Notes: generated by a model not told the origin, from the sequence alone. Shown: positions 42,934-52,242, numbered from the stretch's first letter. The stretch: 64,000 nucleotides of DNA from Kribbella solani (GCF_014205295.1 NZ_JACHNF010000001.1:1798001-1862000); one strand, 5' to 3'. Numbers and translations: made by a program.

Positions 42934-44982
42934 TCAGCTGACCGTCAGGACCTTCGAAGCCGTCTGTGTGCCCTGGTGGTCGGCGTCCGCGAGCCACACC
43001 ACGCGGTACGTGTACGTACCCCGCGCCGTCGGCTTGATGCTGAACGCGAACTTCCCGTTCGTCGTCAGCCTGCCGGTCGTCACGGCCACCCACGACGTAC
43101 CCGACCGCCGCTGCAGGTAGGCGGTCATGCCCGCGTGCGGCGGGTTCAGGTACCCGTACAGCAGCGTCGACGCGCCGAGCTTGATCGCGGCCGGCGTCAG
43201 GTACGCCGACATCGCCGGGCGCACCTCCACCAACGTGGCCGCGCTGCGCGTACCAAGGAGCCCGGCCGCGCCGTTGTGTCCCCACATGTAGTACGTGGAC
43301 ACGCCCGGCTTCTGCGAAGTGGACACCACCCCATTGGCATCGGACTTGAATGATCCGACCGTCGACCACTTCGTCGCGTTCTTCGCCTTCGCGTACAGCA
43401 CGACCGGTACGCCGGCCAGCTTCGCGGCACCGTCGAGCCGGGTCACGGTCGTCGACACCGTCACCGCACCCGTGTACATCACCGACGCCGGGGTCGCGCC
43501 GATCGTTGCCTTCGTACCAACCAGGCGTACGTCGACACCGGGCCCGATCTTGCCCTTGCTGTCCTTCACCCACACGCGGTACGCGTAGCTGGCCGAGTTC
43601 GGCAAGCCAGTCTGGGTGAACATGCTCGCCGCGCCGTTGTACACCGCCGTACCCGACGTCGGCAGCAGCGGCGGGTTCGAGCCGGCCGAACTCCGGACCA
43701 TGATCTGGCCGAGCGTCGTGTTGGCCGGCTTCGTCCAGCGCAGGGTGGCGGCCGCGACCCCACCGGTGACACTGAGGCTGGCGACGGGCGGCGGCGGCGC
43801 AGTCAGGTTGACGTAGTTCCGGTCGATCTTCATCGTCACGCCACCGTTGGTTTCGGACACATTGCCCGCGAACTGGTGCACCCGCTGGTGGTTGTTCCAG
43901 TACGTCGCCGGAATGAATCGGCTCGTACCAACCGGCGTCGCTCCCCAGTGCGCGAACCAGATGTTGTCCGGCCGCGTGTACGCCGTACTCGTGTACACGC
44001 TGGCCAGATCCGCCCCGCCGGACGCGGCGCTGACGTACGCCCCACCGACGTACCCGCGTGAGTTCAGCTCCTGCGTCCAGCCACTCAGGTACGACAGCAC
44101 GGCCGCCTTGCACGCCGCGGTGGAGGGATAGTCCTCGATGTCGCTGTAGATCGCGCTCCGCTGGGCGAAACCGAGCGCCTGCGCGGCGGCCACCGAGTTG
44201 ATCGCGGCGTTCCGGCCCTGCGTCATCGCTGTCGCCGCGACCGACGACATCCGGTTCGACACCGGGAATCTCGTCGAGCAGGGCGCCTGCAGGCCGACGT
44301 CGAGGAGCAGGAACTGCCAGCCCTTCGCGGCATTCGCCGACACCCAGCCGGACGTCAGGTTCGGCTGCGTGCCACAGGTCCGGACCGAACCGCTGATGTA
44401 GACACCGACGCCCTGGTACGCCGGTCGCCAGGCGTCCATGGTCGCCTGGGTCGGCGCGTCGCAGGCGTCGAAGGCGTTTCCGGCGAAGTTGCCGGTAGCA
44501 ACCACCGACGGCGTCACGGCGAGCGGCCGGGCGATCGCCGCGCGTCCGGACTGCGCCTTGCTGGTCACCCGGCCGGTGGCGAGAAGACCGTTCGCGGCAG
44601 TCTCGGCGCCCGGCGCGTAGTACGCGGTCGCGAGTACGCCCGCGTCGGTGATCTGGCGGCGCAGCAAGCCGTCGGTGGATGGCTCCGCGCTGGTCAATGG
44701 CTCCAGGATCAGGCCGGAGCTCCGGCCGACCAGGTGGGCCGGGCAGTCCGCTTGGGCCGTACTGCGGCCCAGGTAGACGGCGGGCCGGTCGAGCCGGACG
44801 CACGCGGTCGGGTCGGCGGCCAGGTCGACCACCGGCCATGCTGCTGGAACGGTTACTTGGTAGCCGCGATACGAAACCGTTCTGGTGCCGTCAGCGGCCG
44901 CCGGGCCGGTCACGGCGACAATCGAACCGATCCCCGCCACCAGCGCAAGGGCTAATGGCCCCCCAGGTCTGAACAACCTCAC
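42934..44982 (-). CDS. Secreted DUF1906 (glycoside-hydrolase-like) protein with Ig-like C-terminus
   Basis: Large exported protein of 682 residues. Signal peptide GPLALALVAGIGSIVAVTGPAAADG. After ~160 residues of unassigned sequence, a DUF1906 domain starts at GNAFDACDAPTQATMDAWRP with VGVYISG and IYSDIEDYPS; this is the Rv2525c-like TIM-barrel fold related to GH25 lysozymes. The C-terminal ~260 residues form an FN3-like and one or two Ig-like repeats (WSTVGSFKSDANG). Likely acts on or binds cell wall. GTG 44982 has GGGGAG just upstream; the longer frame starting at 45060 is not needed. Confidence 0.82.
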   Translation of the reverse strand: MRLFRPGGPLALALVAGIGSIVAVTGPAAADGTRTVSYRGYQVTVPAAWPVVDLAADPTACVRLDRPAVYLGRSTAQADCPAHLVGRSSGLILEPLTSAEPSTDGLLRRQITDAGVLATAYYAPGAETAANGLLATGRVTSKAQSGRAAIARPLAVTPSVVATGNFAGNAFDACDAPTQATMDAWRPAYQGVGVYISGSVRTCGTQPNLTSGWVSANAAKGWQFLLLDVGLQAPCSTRFPVSNRMSSVAATAMTQGRNAAINSVAAAQALGFAQRSAIYSDIEDYPSTAACKAAVLSYLSGWTQELNSRGYVGGAYVSAASGGADLASVYTSTAYTRPDNIWFAHWGATPVGTSRFIPATYWNNHQRVHQFAGNVSETNGGVTMKIDRNYVNLTAPPPPVASLSVTGGVAAATLRWTKPANTTLGQIMVRSSAGSNPPLLPTSGTAVYNGAASMFTQTGLPNSASYAYRVWVKDSKGKIGPGVDVRLVGTKATIGATPASVMYTGAVTVSTTVTRLDGAAKLAGVPVVLYAKAKNATKWSTVGSFKSDANGVVSTSQKPGVSTYYMWGHNGAAGLLGTRSAATLVEVRPAMSAYLTPAAIKLGASTLLYGYLNPPHAGMTAYLQRRSGTSWVAVTTGRLTTNGKFAFSIKPTARGTYTYRVVWLADADHQGTQTASKVLTVS

Positions 44983-45094
44983 GATGCTCCCCAGTTGCTT
45001 GTCGGACAACTCCCCCGAGTGAAACCGAGCAGCGGCCTGTTGTCGAAGAGCCGCTGCCACTCACGTCGATGCGCAGATGCTATCGGTGTAGTTT

Positions 45095-45110
45095 TGGATA
45101 GATCAGTCCA
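45095..45110. promoter_or_regulatory. TetR operator upstream of its own gene
   Basis: TGGATAGATCAGTCCA, a dyad TGGA-N2-GATC-N2-TCCA, 22 bp before the TetR ATG at 45132. Its complement matches 13 of 16 bases of the site at 45750-45765. Confidence 0.6.
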
Positions 45111-45131
45111 GAACGTGCTAACCTCGGAGTC

Positions 45132-45707
45132 ATGGCCAGACCAAGGACGTTCGACGAGGACAAAGCGGTCGACGCCGCGATGCGCGTCTTCTGGCGGACC
45201 GGGTACGAGGCGACCTCGACCCAGGACCTGTGCGACGCGACCGGCCTCGGCCGGAGCAGCATCTACAACACGTTCACCAGCAAGCACGATCTGTTCGACC
45301 GGGCCATCCGCCGGTACGTGGCGGACTTCAGTGACGCACAGCTCGCGATGATCCAGGACACCGCGCTGCCGATCCGCGAGCGGGTCCGGCGAATTCTCTG
45401 GGCCGCGGTCGACCCCGACCCCGCCAACCCGATCGGATGCTTCGTGATCAACACGATCGTCGAGCTGGGACCGACGGACGCCGAGCTGGCGGCGCTGCTC
45501 GACTGCGATCACGACCGCAAGCTGGCCGCGCTCACCGCGGCCATCCGGACGGCGCAAGGCGCCGGCGAGATCGACCCGGACCAGGACGCGGCCGGGCTGG
45601 CGATCTATGTGTTCACGGTGCTCGGCGGCCTGAACGTCGCCGCCCGCCGGCGCGCCCCACGCGCCCAGCAGGAAGCCGTCGTCGAAGCGGCGCTCCGGCC
45701 GTTCTGA
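45132..45707 (+). CDS. TetR-family regulator
   Basis: 191 residues. HTH at ~10-55 (AAMRVFWRTGYEATSTQDLCDATGLGRSSIYNTFTSKHDLFDRAI), C-terminal ligand domain of the TetR_C type. It lies 92 bp upstream of a Cmx/CmrA-type exporter on the same strand, and near-identical dyads precede both, so it probably represses both. Confidence 0.88.
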   Translation: MARPRTFDEDKAVDAAMRVFWRTGYEATSTQDLCDATGLGRSSIYNTFTSKHDLFDRAIRRYVADFSDAQLAMIQDTALPIRERVRRILWAAVDPDPANPIGCFVINTIVELGPTDAELAALLDCDHDRKLAALTAAIRTAQGAGEIDPDQDAAGLAIYVFTVLGGLNVAARRRAPRAQQEAVVEAALRPF

Positions 45708-45749
45708 CCTGCCATCGGTTCCACCGGGGGCGTACGCATGCCCTGGTTT

Positions 45750-45765
45750 TGCACTGATCGTTCCA
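45750..45765. promoter_or_regulatory. Second copy of the TetR operator, before the exporter
   Basis: TGCACTGATCGTTCCA, 35 bp upstream of the exporter ATG; shares ACTGATC..TCCA with the complement of the site before the TetR gene. Direct CGTTCC repeats also occur here. Confidence 0.5.
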
Positions 45766-45799
45766 ATATTGACCGTTCCCATCTTGAGAGGCACGTCCT

Positions 45800-47020
45800 A
45801 TGCCCCGCGCTGTCTACCTGCTCGGCCTGGCGATCTTCGCCCAGGGCACGTCCGAGCTGATGCTGGCCGGCCTGCTGCCTGAGCTCGCCACCGACCTGCA
45901 CGTCTCGATCCCGGCGGCCGGCCTGCTGATCTCCGCGTTCGCGGTCGGGATGCTGGCCGGCGCTCCGATCCTCGCGGTCGTCACGCTGCGCTGGTCCCGG
46001 CGGACCGCGATGCTGGCGTTCCTGGCCGTCTTCACGCTGACCCACGTGGCCGGTGCGCTCACCTCGTCGTACGGGGTCCTGCTCGCCACCCGGGTCGCCA
46101 GCGCCTTCGTGTACGCCGGGTTCTGGGCGGTCGCGTCGGTGACGGCGATCGAACTCGCCGGTCCGGAAGCGCGCGCGAAGGCAATGAGCGTCCTGGTCAG
46201 CGGGCTCACCGTCGCGACGGTCGTCGGTCTCCCGGCCGGCACGCTGCTCGGCCAGCACCTCGGCTGGCAGTCGGCGTTCTGGGCGGTCGCCGGACTGTCG
46301 GTGCTGGCGATCGCGGGGGTGCTCGCGACCATTCCGGGCGGCCGCTCGGCGACGACGCCAGAACTGCGTGCGGAGCTGCGCGGCATGGCGAACCCGCAGC
46401 TCTGGCTCGCGTACTCCACCACCGCACTGATGATCAGCGCGATCCTGGTGATCTTCAGCTACGTCGCCGCCCTGCTCACCGAAACCACCGGCGTGCCTGC
46501 CGGCTGGGTCCCGGTGGTTCTCGCTCTGTACGGCGTCGGCGCGCTGGCCGGGACCACGGTCGGTGGCCGCACCGCGGACCGGCGCCCGTTCGGCGTCCTG
46601 GCCGTGAGCCTGAGCGGTCTCGGCGCCGCCGCGCTCGTGCTCGGGCTCGGCGCCGGAACCCCGTGGATCGCCATCCCGGCGATCATCCTGGTCGGCACCT
46701 TCGGCTTCGCCGCGAACCCGGCGGTCAACTCCCGGGTCTTCGCGATCGCGGATTCCGCGCCGACCCTGGCGGCCGCGTTCAACATCTCCGCGTTCAACGT
46801 CGGCATCACCGTCGGCCCATGGCTCGGCGGCCTGGCCCTGGACGCCGGCACCGGCTACTCCGCCGTCGGCTGGATCGGCGCGGGCCTGGCACTCCTTGCT
46901 CTCGGCACCGTCCCGCTGGCCCGCCGCGCCGCCTACCGCCGGGCCCGCACCGAGGCAACCTCGGCCTTGAGGTCGGCCCAGAACTCCGGGCGTGGGTTGA
47001 TGGAGAAGGCCAGGCGGTAG
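45800..47020 (+). CDS. MFS exporter, Cmx/CmrA chloramphenicol-efflux type
   Basis: 406 residues, 12 helices. The N-terminus YLLGLAIFAQGTSELMLAGLLPELATDL and the helix-5 motif VLVSGLTVATVVGLPAGTLLG match the Cml/Cmx/CmrA subgroup of DHA1 exporters. Real substrates of environmental copies are often unproven. The last ~29 codons (RTEATSALRSAQNS...) overlap the 3' end of convergent dnaE by 88 bp, suggesting read-through into the neighbour after loss of an earlier stop. Confidence 0.86.
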   Translation: MPRAVYLLGLAIFAQGTSELMLAGLLPELATDLHVSIPAAGLLISAFAVGMLAGAPILAVVTLRWSRRTAMLAFLAVFTLTHVAGALTSSYGVLLATRVASAFVYAGFWAVASVTAIELAGPEARAKAMSVLVSGLTVATVVGLPAGTLLGQHLGWQSAFWAVAGLSVLAIAGVLATIPGGRSATTPELRAELRGMANPQLWLAYSTTALMISAILVIFSYVAALLTETTGVPAGWVPVVLALYGVGALAGTTVGGRTADRRPFGVLAVSLSGLGAAALVLGLGAGTPWIAIPAIILVGTFGFAANPAVNSRVFAIADSAPTLAAAFNISAFNVGITVGPWLGGLALDAGTGYSAVGWIGAGLALLALGTVPLARRAAYRRARTEATSALRSAQNSGRGLMEKARR

Positions 47021-50000
47021 GTCGTCGTCGTTGCCGGGCCGCGCACGCGGAGGCGCACTTCGGCGGCGCCGGGGTGCGCGGCGAGGATGTCGCGGAGCTG
47101 GTTGACCGTGCGCGGGACGACGTTGGCCTGCGTCATCTCCAGCTCCACGATCCCGGCCGTGGTCAGCTCGGGGACCGTGATCTCCGAGCCGATCAGGCGG
47201 GGTACGTCGTCGCGCTTGTCCAGGCGGCCTTTGACCAGGACGACCGCGTCCTGCAGCAGCCGGCCGGACACCAGTTGGTAGGTCGCGGGGAAGAACAGGC
47301 ACTCCACCGAGCCGGCCAGGTCCTCGACGGTCGCGGTCGCCCAGGGATCGCCCTTCTTCGTGACCCGGCGTTGCAGGCCGGAGATGATGCCGCCGATCGT
47401 GACGACCGAACCGTCCGGCCGGTCCGCCAACTGGGCGATCGCCGCGTCGGAGCGATCGGCGAGTACGTGTTCCAGGCCGAAAAGTGGATGGTCCGAGACG
47501 TACAGACCGAGCATCTCGCGTTCGCGGGCGAGCAGCGTGGTCTTGTCCCACTCCTCCGGCGCGAACCGCTCATCCACCGCGAAGACCGGCACCTCGCCGG
47601 TACCGAACGCCGTACCGAACAGGTCGAACTGCCCCTCGGCCTCCTTGCGCTTCACCGCGACCGCGTTCTCCACGAGCTCCTCGTGCCGCGCGAGCAGACC
47701 CTTGCGAGTATGCCCGAGCGTGTCGAACGCGCCGGCCTGGATCAGCGACTCGATCGCCCGTTTGCTGCATCCAGCGCTGTCGACCTTCGCGAGGAAGTCC
47801 GGGAAGGACGTGTACCGGCCGCGCTCCCGGCCGCGGGTGATCGCGTCGACGACTCCGGTACCCACGTTCCGGACCGCTGACAGTCCGAAGAGCACCACGT
47901 CGTCGCCCTGCGCCGCGAAGTTCGCCACCGACTCGTTCACGTCCGGCGGGAGTACCTTGATGCCCATCCGCCGGCATTCGTTCAGGTACACGGCGGACTT
48001 GTCCTTGTCGTCCTGCACCGACGTCAGCAGGGCGGCCATGTACTCGGCCGGGTGGTTCGCCTTCAGGTACGCGGTCCAGTACGAGACCAGCGCGTACGCC
48101 GCCGCATGCGCCTTGTTGTACGCGTACCCGGCGAACGGGACCAGGACGTCCCACACCGCCTGGGTCGCCGCGTCCGAGAATCCATGCTTGCGGCAACCAT
48201 CCCGGAACGGCACGAACTCCTGGTCGAGTACCTCCTTCTTCTTCTTGCCCATCGCCCGGCGGAGCAGATCGGCCTGACCGAGGCTGTACCCGGCGAGGAC
48301 CTGCGCCGCCTTCTGCACCTGCTCCTGGTACACGACCAGCCCGTACGTGAGCCCGAGCACCTCGCGCAGCGGCTCCTCCAGCTCCGGATGGATCGGCGTG
48401 ATCTCCTGCTGCCCGTTCTTCCGCAGCGCGTAGTTGTTGTGCGAGTTCATCGCCATCGGGCCCGGCCGGTACAGGGCGGTCACGGCCGTGATGTCCTCGA
48501 ACTGGTCGGGCCGCATCAATCGCAGCAGCGCCCGCATCGCCGTACCGTCGAACTGGAACACGCCCAACGTGTCGCCGCGGCCGAGCAACTGGAACGTACG
48601 CGCGTCGTCGAGCGGCAAGCGCAGCAGATCGATCTCGATCCCCCGCGTTGCCCGGACCATCTTCACCGCGTCGTCGATGATGGTCAGGTTCCGCAGCCCG
48701 AGGAAGTCCATCTTGAGCAGGCCGAGCGACTCGCAGCTCGGGTAGTCCCACTGGGTGATCGTGACGCCGTCGGTGTGCCGGACCCAGACCGGTACGTGAT
48801 CGACGATCGGCTCGCTGGACATGATCACGCCGGCCGCGTGGACGCCCATCTGCCGGACCAGGCCCTCGACGCCCTTGGCGGTGTCGATCACGGTCCGGAC
48901 GTCCGGTTCTTCCTCGTACATGGTCCGGACCTGGACGGCCTCGTCGTAGCGTGGATGCGCCGGGTCGGTGATCCCGGTCAGGCCGATCCCGGCGCCGCCG
49001 ACGTCGGCCGGCATCGCCTTGGTGATCCGGTCGCCGGTCGCGTACGGGAAGCCGAGGACGCGGGCCGAGTCCTTGATCGCGTTCTTCGCCTTGATCGTGC
49101 CGTACGTGCCGATCATCGCGACCTTGTCCGCGCCGTACTTCCCGGTCACGTACCGGATCACCTCGACCCGGCGGCGTTCGTCGAAGTCGATGTCCACATC
49201 CGGCATCGACACCCGCTCCGGGTTCAGGAACCGCTCGAAGATCAGTCCGTGCTCGATCGGGTCCAGGTCGGTGATGCCGAGCGCGTACGAGACCAGCGAC
49301 CCGGCCGCCGAGCCGCGCCCCGGGCCGACCGCGATGTCGTTGCCCTTGGCCCACATGATGAAGTCCGCGACCACCAGGAAGTACCCCGGGAACCCCATCT
49401 GGACGATCACGTCCATCTCGTACTCGGCCAGCTGCTGATACCGCTCGCTCCACCCGTCCGGGAACCGCCGCCGCATCCCACGCAGCACCTCTTCCTTGAA
49501 CCAGGTCACCTCGGTGAACCCGTCCGGCACGGCGAACCGTGGCATCAGGTCCTGCTTGGTGAACATCCCGGCCGGATCGATGCGCTCGGCAACGACCATG
49601 GTGTTCCGGCAACCTTCCTGCCACGCCTCCGACGAGTCCACCGCGTACATCTCGGCCGCGGACTTCAGGTAGTAGCCGGACCCGTCGAACCGGAAGCGGT
49701 CCGGCTCGGCCAGCGTCTTGCCGGTCTGGATGCACAGCAGCACGTCGTGCGCCGTCGCCTCTTCGGCGCGGGTGTAATGCGAGTCGTTCGTGACCAACGG
49801 CGGAATGCCCAGCCGGCGGCCGACCGCGAGCAGGTCGTCGCGGACGCGACGTTCGATGTCGATGCCGTGGTCCATCAGTTCGAGGAAGTAGTTCTCCTTG
49901 CCGAAGATGTCCTGGTACGCCGCTGCCGCCGCGACCGCCTCGTCGAACTGACCCAGCCGCAGCCGCGTCTGCACCTCACCCGACGGGCATCCGGTCGACG

Positions 50001-50442
50001 CGATCAACCCGTCGGACCACCGCGCCAGGGTCTCCTTGTCCATCCGCGGCCACTTCGTCAGCCAGCCCTCCTGGTACGCGTCGGACGACAGCCGGAACAG
50101 GTTGTGCAGGCCGGTCGCGTCCCGGGCCCAGATCGTCTTGTGCGTGTAGCCGCCCGACCCGGAAACGTCATCGCGCTTCTGATGCGGCTGGCCCCAGACC
50201 ACGCGTTGTTTCGTACGCCGCGAACCGGGCGCGACGTACGCCTCGATGCCGATGATCGGGGTGATTCCGCTCTTGCGCGCCTGCTGGAAGAAGTCGTACG
50301 CGCCGTGCAGGTTGCCGTGGTCGGAGATCGCGAGGTGGGTCATGCCGTGCTCGGCGCAGGCGGCGAAGAGGTCCTTCAGCCGCGCGGCGCCGTCGAGCAG
50401 CGAGTACTGCGTGTGTACGTGCAGATGTGTGAACGAAGACAC
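46933..50442 (-). CDS. dnaE: DNA polymerase III alpha subunit
   Basis: Replicative polymerase, 1169 residues, normal for actinobacterial DnaE1. PHP domain HVHTQYSLLDGAARLKDLFAA at the N-terminus; catalytic palm with PDVDIDFDERRR; helix-hairpin and beta-clamp-binding region; OB fold VVTIGGIISGLQRRVTKKG near the C-terminus. Start GTG 50442 with GGAG. A LysR regulator is divergent from it and a perfect 15-bp dyad lies 9 bp upstream of the start. The 3' end overlaps the convergent MFS gene. Confidence 0.95.
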   Translation of the reverse strand: MSSFTHLHVHTQYSLLDGAARLKDLFAACAEHGMTHLAISDHGNLHGAYDFFQQARKSGITPIIGIEAYVAPGSRRTKQRVVWGQPHQKRDDVSGSGGYTHKTIWARDATGLHNLFRLSSDAYQEGWLTKWPRMDKETLARWSDGLIASTGCPSGEVQTRLRLGQFDEAVAAAAAYQDIFGKENYFLELMDHGIDIERRVRDDLLAVGRRLGIPPLVTNDSHYTRAEEATAHDVLLCIQTGKTLAEPDRFRFDGSGYYLKSAAEMYAVDSSEAWQEGCRNTMVVAERIDPAGMFTKQDLMPRFAVPDGFTEVTWFKEEVLRGMRRRFPDGWSERYQQLAEYEMDVIVQMGFPGYFLVVADFIMWAKGNDIAVGPGRGSAAGSLVSYALGITDLDPIEHGLIFERFLNPERVSMPDVDIDFDERRRVEVIRYVTGKYGADKVAMIGTYGTIKAKNAIKDSARVLGFPYATGDRITKAMPADVGGAGIGLTGITDPAHPRYDEAVQVRTMYEEEPDVRTVIDTAKGVEGLVRQMGVHAAGVIMSSEPIVDHVPVWVRHTDGVTITQWDYPSCESLGLLKMDFLGLRNLTIIDDAVKMVRATRGIEIDLLRLPLDDARTFQLLGRGDTLGVFQFDGTAMRALLRLMRPDQFEDITAVTALYRPGPMAMNSHNNYALRKNGQQEITPIHPELEEPLREVLGLTYGLVVYQEQVQKAAQVLAGYSLGQADLLRRAMGKKKKEVLDQEFVPFRDGCRKHGFSDAATQAVWDVLVPFAGYAYNKAHAAAYALVSYWTAYLKANHPAEYMAALLTSVQDDKDKSAVYLNECRRMGIKVLPPDVNESVANFAAQGDDVVLFGLSAVRNVGTGVVDAITRGRERGRYTSFPDFLAKVDSAGCSKRAIESLIQAGAFDTLGHTRKGLLARHEELVENAVAVKRKEAEGQFDLFGTAFGTGEVPVFAVDERFAPEEWDKTTLLAREREMLGLYVSDHPLFGLEHVLADRSDAAIAQLADRPDGSVVTIGGIISGLQRRVTKKGDPWATATVEDLAGSVECLFFPATYQLVSGRLLQDAVVLVKGRLDKRDDVPRLIGSEITVPELTTAGIVELEMTQANVVPRTVNQLRDILAAHPGAAEVRLRVRGPATTTTYRLAFSINPRPEFWADLKAEVASVRARR

Positions 50443-50451
50443 CCGGGCTCC

Positions 50452-50542
50452 ACAACTGTCAGTTGTCTGGAGTCCTCATCCAAATGCGGTGACCGCCGCG
50501 CGATCAAACAACCCGACACGCTGCTCGACAACTGTTGGTTGT
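50452..50542. promoter_or_regulatory. Paired ACAACTG dyads in the dnaE-LysR divergent promoter
   Basis: ACAACTGTCAGTTGT (50452-50466) is a perfect 7-1-7 palindrome; ACAACTGTTGGTTGT (50528-50542) is a close copy, 76 bp away. One is 9 bp from the dnaE start and the other 13 bp from the LysR start. Layout is that of a LysR regulator controlling both directions, perhaps by looping. Confidence 0.75.
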
Positions 50543-50555
50543 ACTGTCTGGTCCC

Positions 50556-51482
50556 GTGAATCTCGACAGCCTGCGGGCGTTCGTAGCCGTCGCCGAGGAA
50601 GGACAGTTCCGGTACGCCGCCGATCGGCTCGAGCTCAGTCAGCAGGCGGTGTCGAAGCGGATCGCGGCACTGGAGGCCTCGCTCGGCGTCACGCTCTTCG
50701 ACCGGGTTCCCACCGGCGCGACGTTGACCGAGCAAGGACGGCGGTTCCTGCCGCACGCGCACTCGGTCCTGATCGCCGCGCGGCATGCGATCGAGTCGGT
50801 GCAGAGTGAGGCGCGGCCGTTGCGCGTCGACATCCTCGGCTCCCGCCTGCTGCCCGCCGTGCTGATGCTCGACTTCCACCACACGCATCCGGAGATCGCG
50901 CTCAAGACACTCGTACTGCGGGGGCTGAACGCGGCGGTGCCGGCCTTGATCGCCGGCGAGATCGACGCGACCTTCGCGTACCACCCGGAGCCGCTTCCGT
51001 CCGGTCTGAACAGCATGGTCGCGTACCTGGAACCGCATGACGTGATCGTCGGCGACCGGCATCCGCTGGCGAACCGTACGACGGTCCCGCTGGACGAGTT
51101 GCGCGCGTACACGATCTGGATTCCGGGGATCATCGAGGGCAGCGAGTGGGGCGCGTTCTATCGCGAGCTGTCCGCGGACTTCGGGCTGACGATCGACTCG
51201 ACCGGACCGAACTTCGGGTTCGAGGACCTGGTCGAAACCGTGGCCGAGTCCAAGTCACTCGTCACCTTCTGGGGCGAGCGGACCCGCGAGGCCGGGCCGT
51301 GGCTGCGGAACCTACGGCGGCTCCGGGTGGTCGATCCGACTCCGGTGTACCCGTGGTCGCTGATCCGGTTGCGAGCCAACAAGCATCCGGATCTGACGAC
51401 TCTCGTCGAGCACATCCGTGACCACCACCCCCCACCGACCGACACCACTTCGCTCTGGCTCCCCCACCAACTCCGCCGCTGA
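50556..51482 (+). CDS. LysR-family regulator divergent from dnaE
   Basis: 308 residues. N-terminal HTH LRAFVAVAEEGQFRYAADRLELSQQAVSKRIAALEASLGVTLFDR and a periplasmic-binding-protein-like effector domain (~90-300). GTG 50556 gives VNLDSLRAF; the in-frame start at 50535 lies in the operator. Effector and wider regulon unknown. Being divergent from the replicative polymerase gene is unusual for this family. Confidence 0.9.
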   Translation: MNLDSLRAFVAVAEEGQFRYAADRLELSQQAVSKRIAALEASLGVTLFDRVPTGATLTEQGRRFLPHAHSVLIAARHAIESVQSEARPLRVDILGSRLLPAVLMLDFHHTHPEIALKTLVLRGLNAAVPALIAGEIDATFAYHPEPLPSGLNSMVAYLEPHDVIVGDRHPLANRTTVPLDELRAYTIWIPGIIEGSEWGAFYRELSADFGLTIDSTGPNFGFEDLVETVAESKSLVTFWGERTREAGPWLRNLRRLRVVDPTPVYPWSLIRLRANKHPDLTTLVEHIRDHHPPPTDTTSLWLPHQLRR

Positions 51483-51486
51483 CCCG

Positions 51487-51554
51487 CCCCAAACCGGTTT
51501 GGGGAGGTCTACAGCCCGTTCCGGGTAGGCGCGACTCCCCAAACCGGTTTGGGG
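51487..51554. repeat. Paired CCCCAAACCGGTTTGGGG palindromes, copy 2
   Basis: Two perfect 18-bp palindromes at 51487-51504 and 51537-51554. On the minus strand the spacer reads GCGCCTACCC, then GGCTGTAGA and CTCCCC, the same elements in the same order as copy 1 at 34.7 kb. It occupies the whole lexA upstream region. Confidence 0.88.
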
Positions 51555-51584
51555 CGGTGTCGCCGGGGCGACTAGGATTTCGCG

Positions 51585-52235
51585 GTGACTGATCTCGACC
51601 TGTTCGGCGACCTCGACCTCGCCGCTCTCCCGGAGCGGCAGCAGCGGATCCTGGTGGTGATCCGGGACTGGGTGACCCAGCACGGGTACCCGCCGAGCAG
51701 CCGGCAGATCGGCGACGCGGTCGGGCTGCGTTCGTCCTCGTCGGTGTCGAAGCACCTGGCCGCCCTGGAGGACAAGGGATTCCTGCGCCGCAGCCCGTCG
51801 GTGTCGCGGCCGATCGACGTCCGGATGTTCCTGCAGGAGCCGGCCGCGCGGGACAACGGCGACAACGTACCGGTCCCGGTCGTCGGAGACATCGCGGCCG
51901 GTACGCCGATCTCCGCGATCGAGCACGTGGACGACGTACTCCAACTCCCCCGCGGCCTGACCGGACGCGGCAACGTCTTCGGGCTGCGCGTCCGCGGCGA
52001 GTCGATGATCGACGCGGCCATCTGCGACGGCGACATCGTCGTGGTCCGGCAGCAGACCGAAGCACACTCCGGCCAGATCGTCGCCGCGATGATCGACGAA
52101 GAGGCCACCGTCAAGGTGTACCGGCGACGCAACGGGCACGTGTACCTGGAACCCCGCAACCCGGCCTACGAAGTGATCGACGGCGACAACGCGGCCGTGC
52201 TGGGCGTCGTCGTGTCGGTGCTGCGCAGTGTGTGA
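51585..52235 (+). CDS. lexA: LexA-family repressor
   Basis: 216-residue SOS-type repressor. Winged HTH at ~20-72 (YPPSSRQIGDAVGLRSSSSVSKHLAALEDKGFLRR), self-cleavage site Ala105-Gly106 (DIAAGTPIS), catalytic Ser140 (RGESMIDAA) and Lys177 (EATVKVYR). It is shorter than Streptomyces LexA. The recognition segment SSSSVSKHL differs from the usual STSSVAHQL, and no GAACNNNNGTTC box lies upstream, which a classical lexA should have. It could be the main LexA or a paralogue with another operator. Start GTG 51585. Confidence 0.85.
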   Translation: MTDLDLFGDLDLAALPERQQRILVVIRDWVTQHGYPPSSRQIGDAVGLRSSSSVSKHLAALEDKGFLRRSPSVSRPIDVRMFLQEPAARDNGDNVPVPVVGDIAAGTPISAIEHVDDVLQLPRGLTGRGNVFGLRVRGESMIDAAICDGDIVVVRQQTEAHSGQIVAAMIDEEATVKVYRRRNGHVYLEPRNPAYEVIDGDNAAVLGVVVSVLRSV

Positions 52236-52242
52236 CTCAATC

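Noticed and set aside
48052..50559. 835-codon open frame opposite dnaE
   Set aside because: Antisense shadow; dnaE itself is unambiguous.
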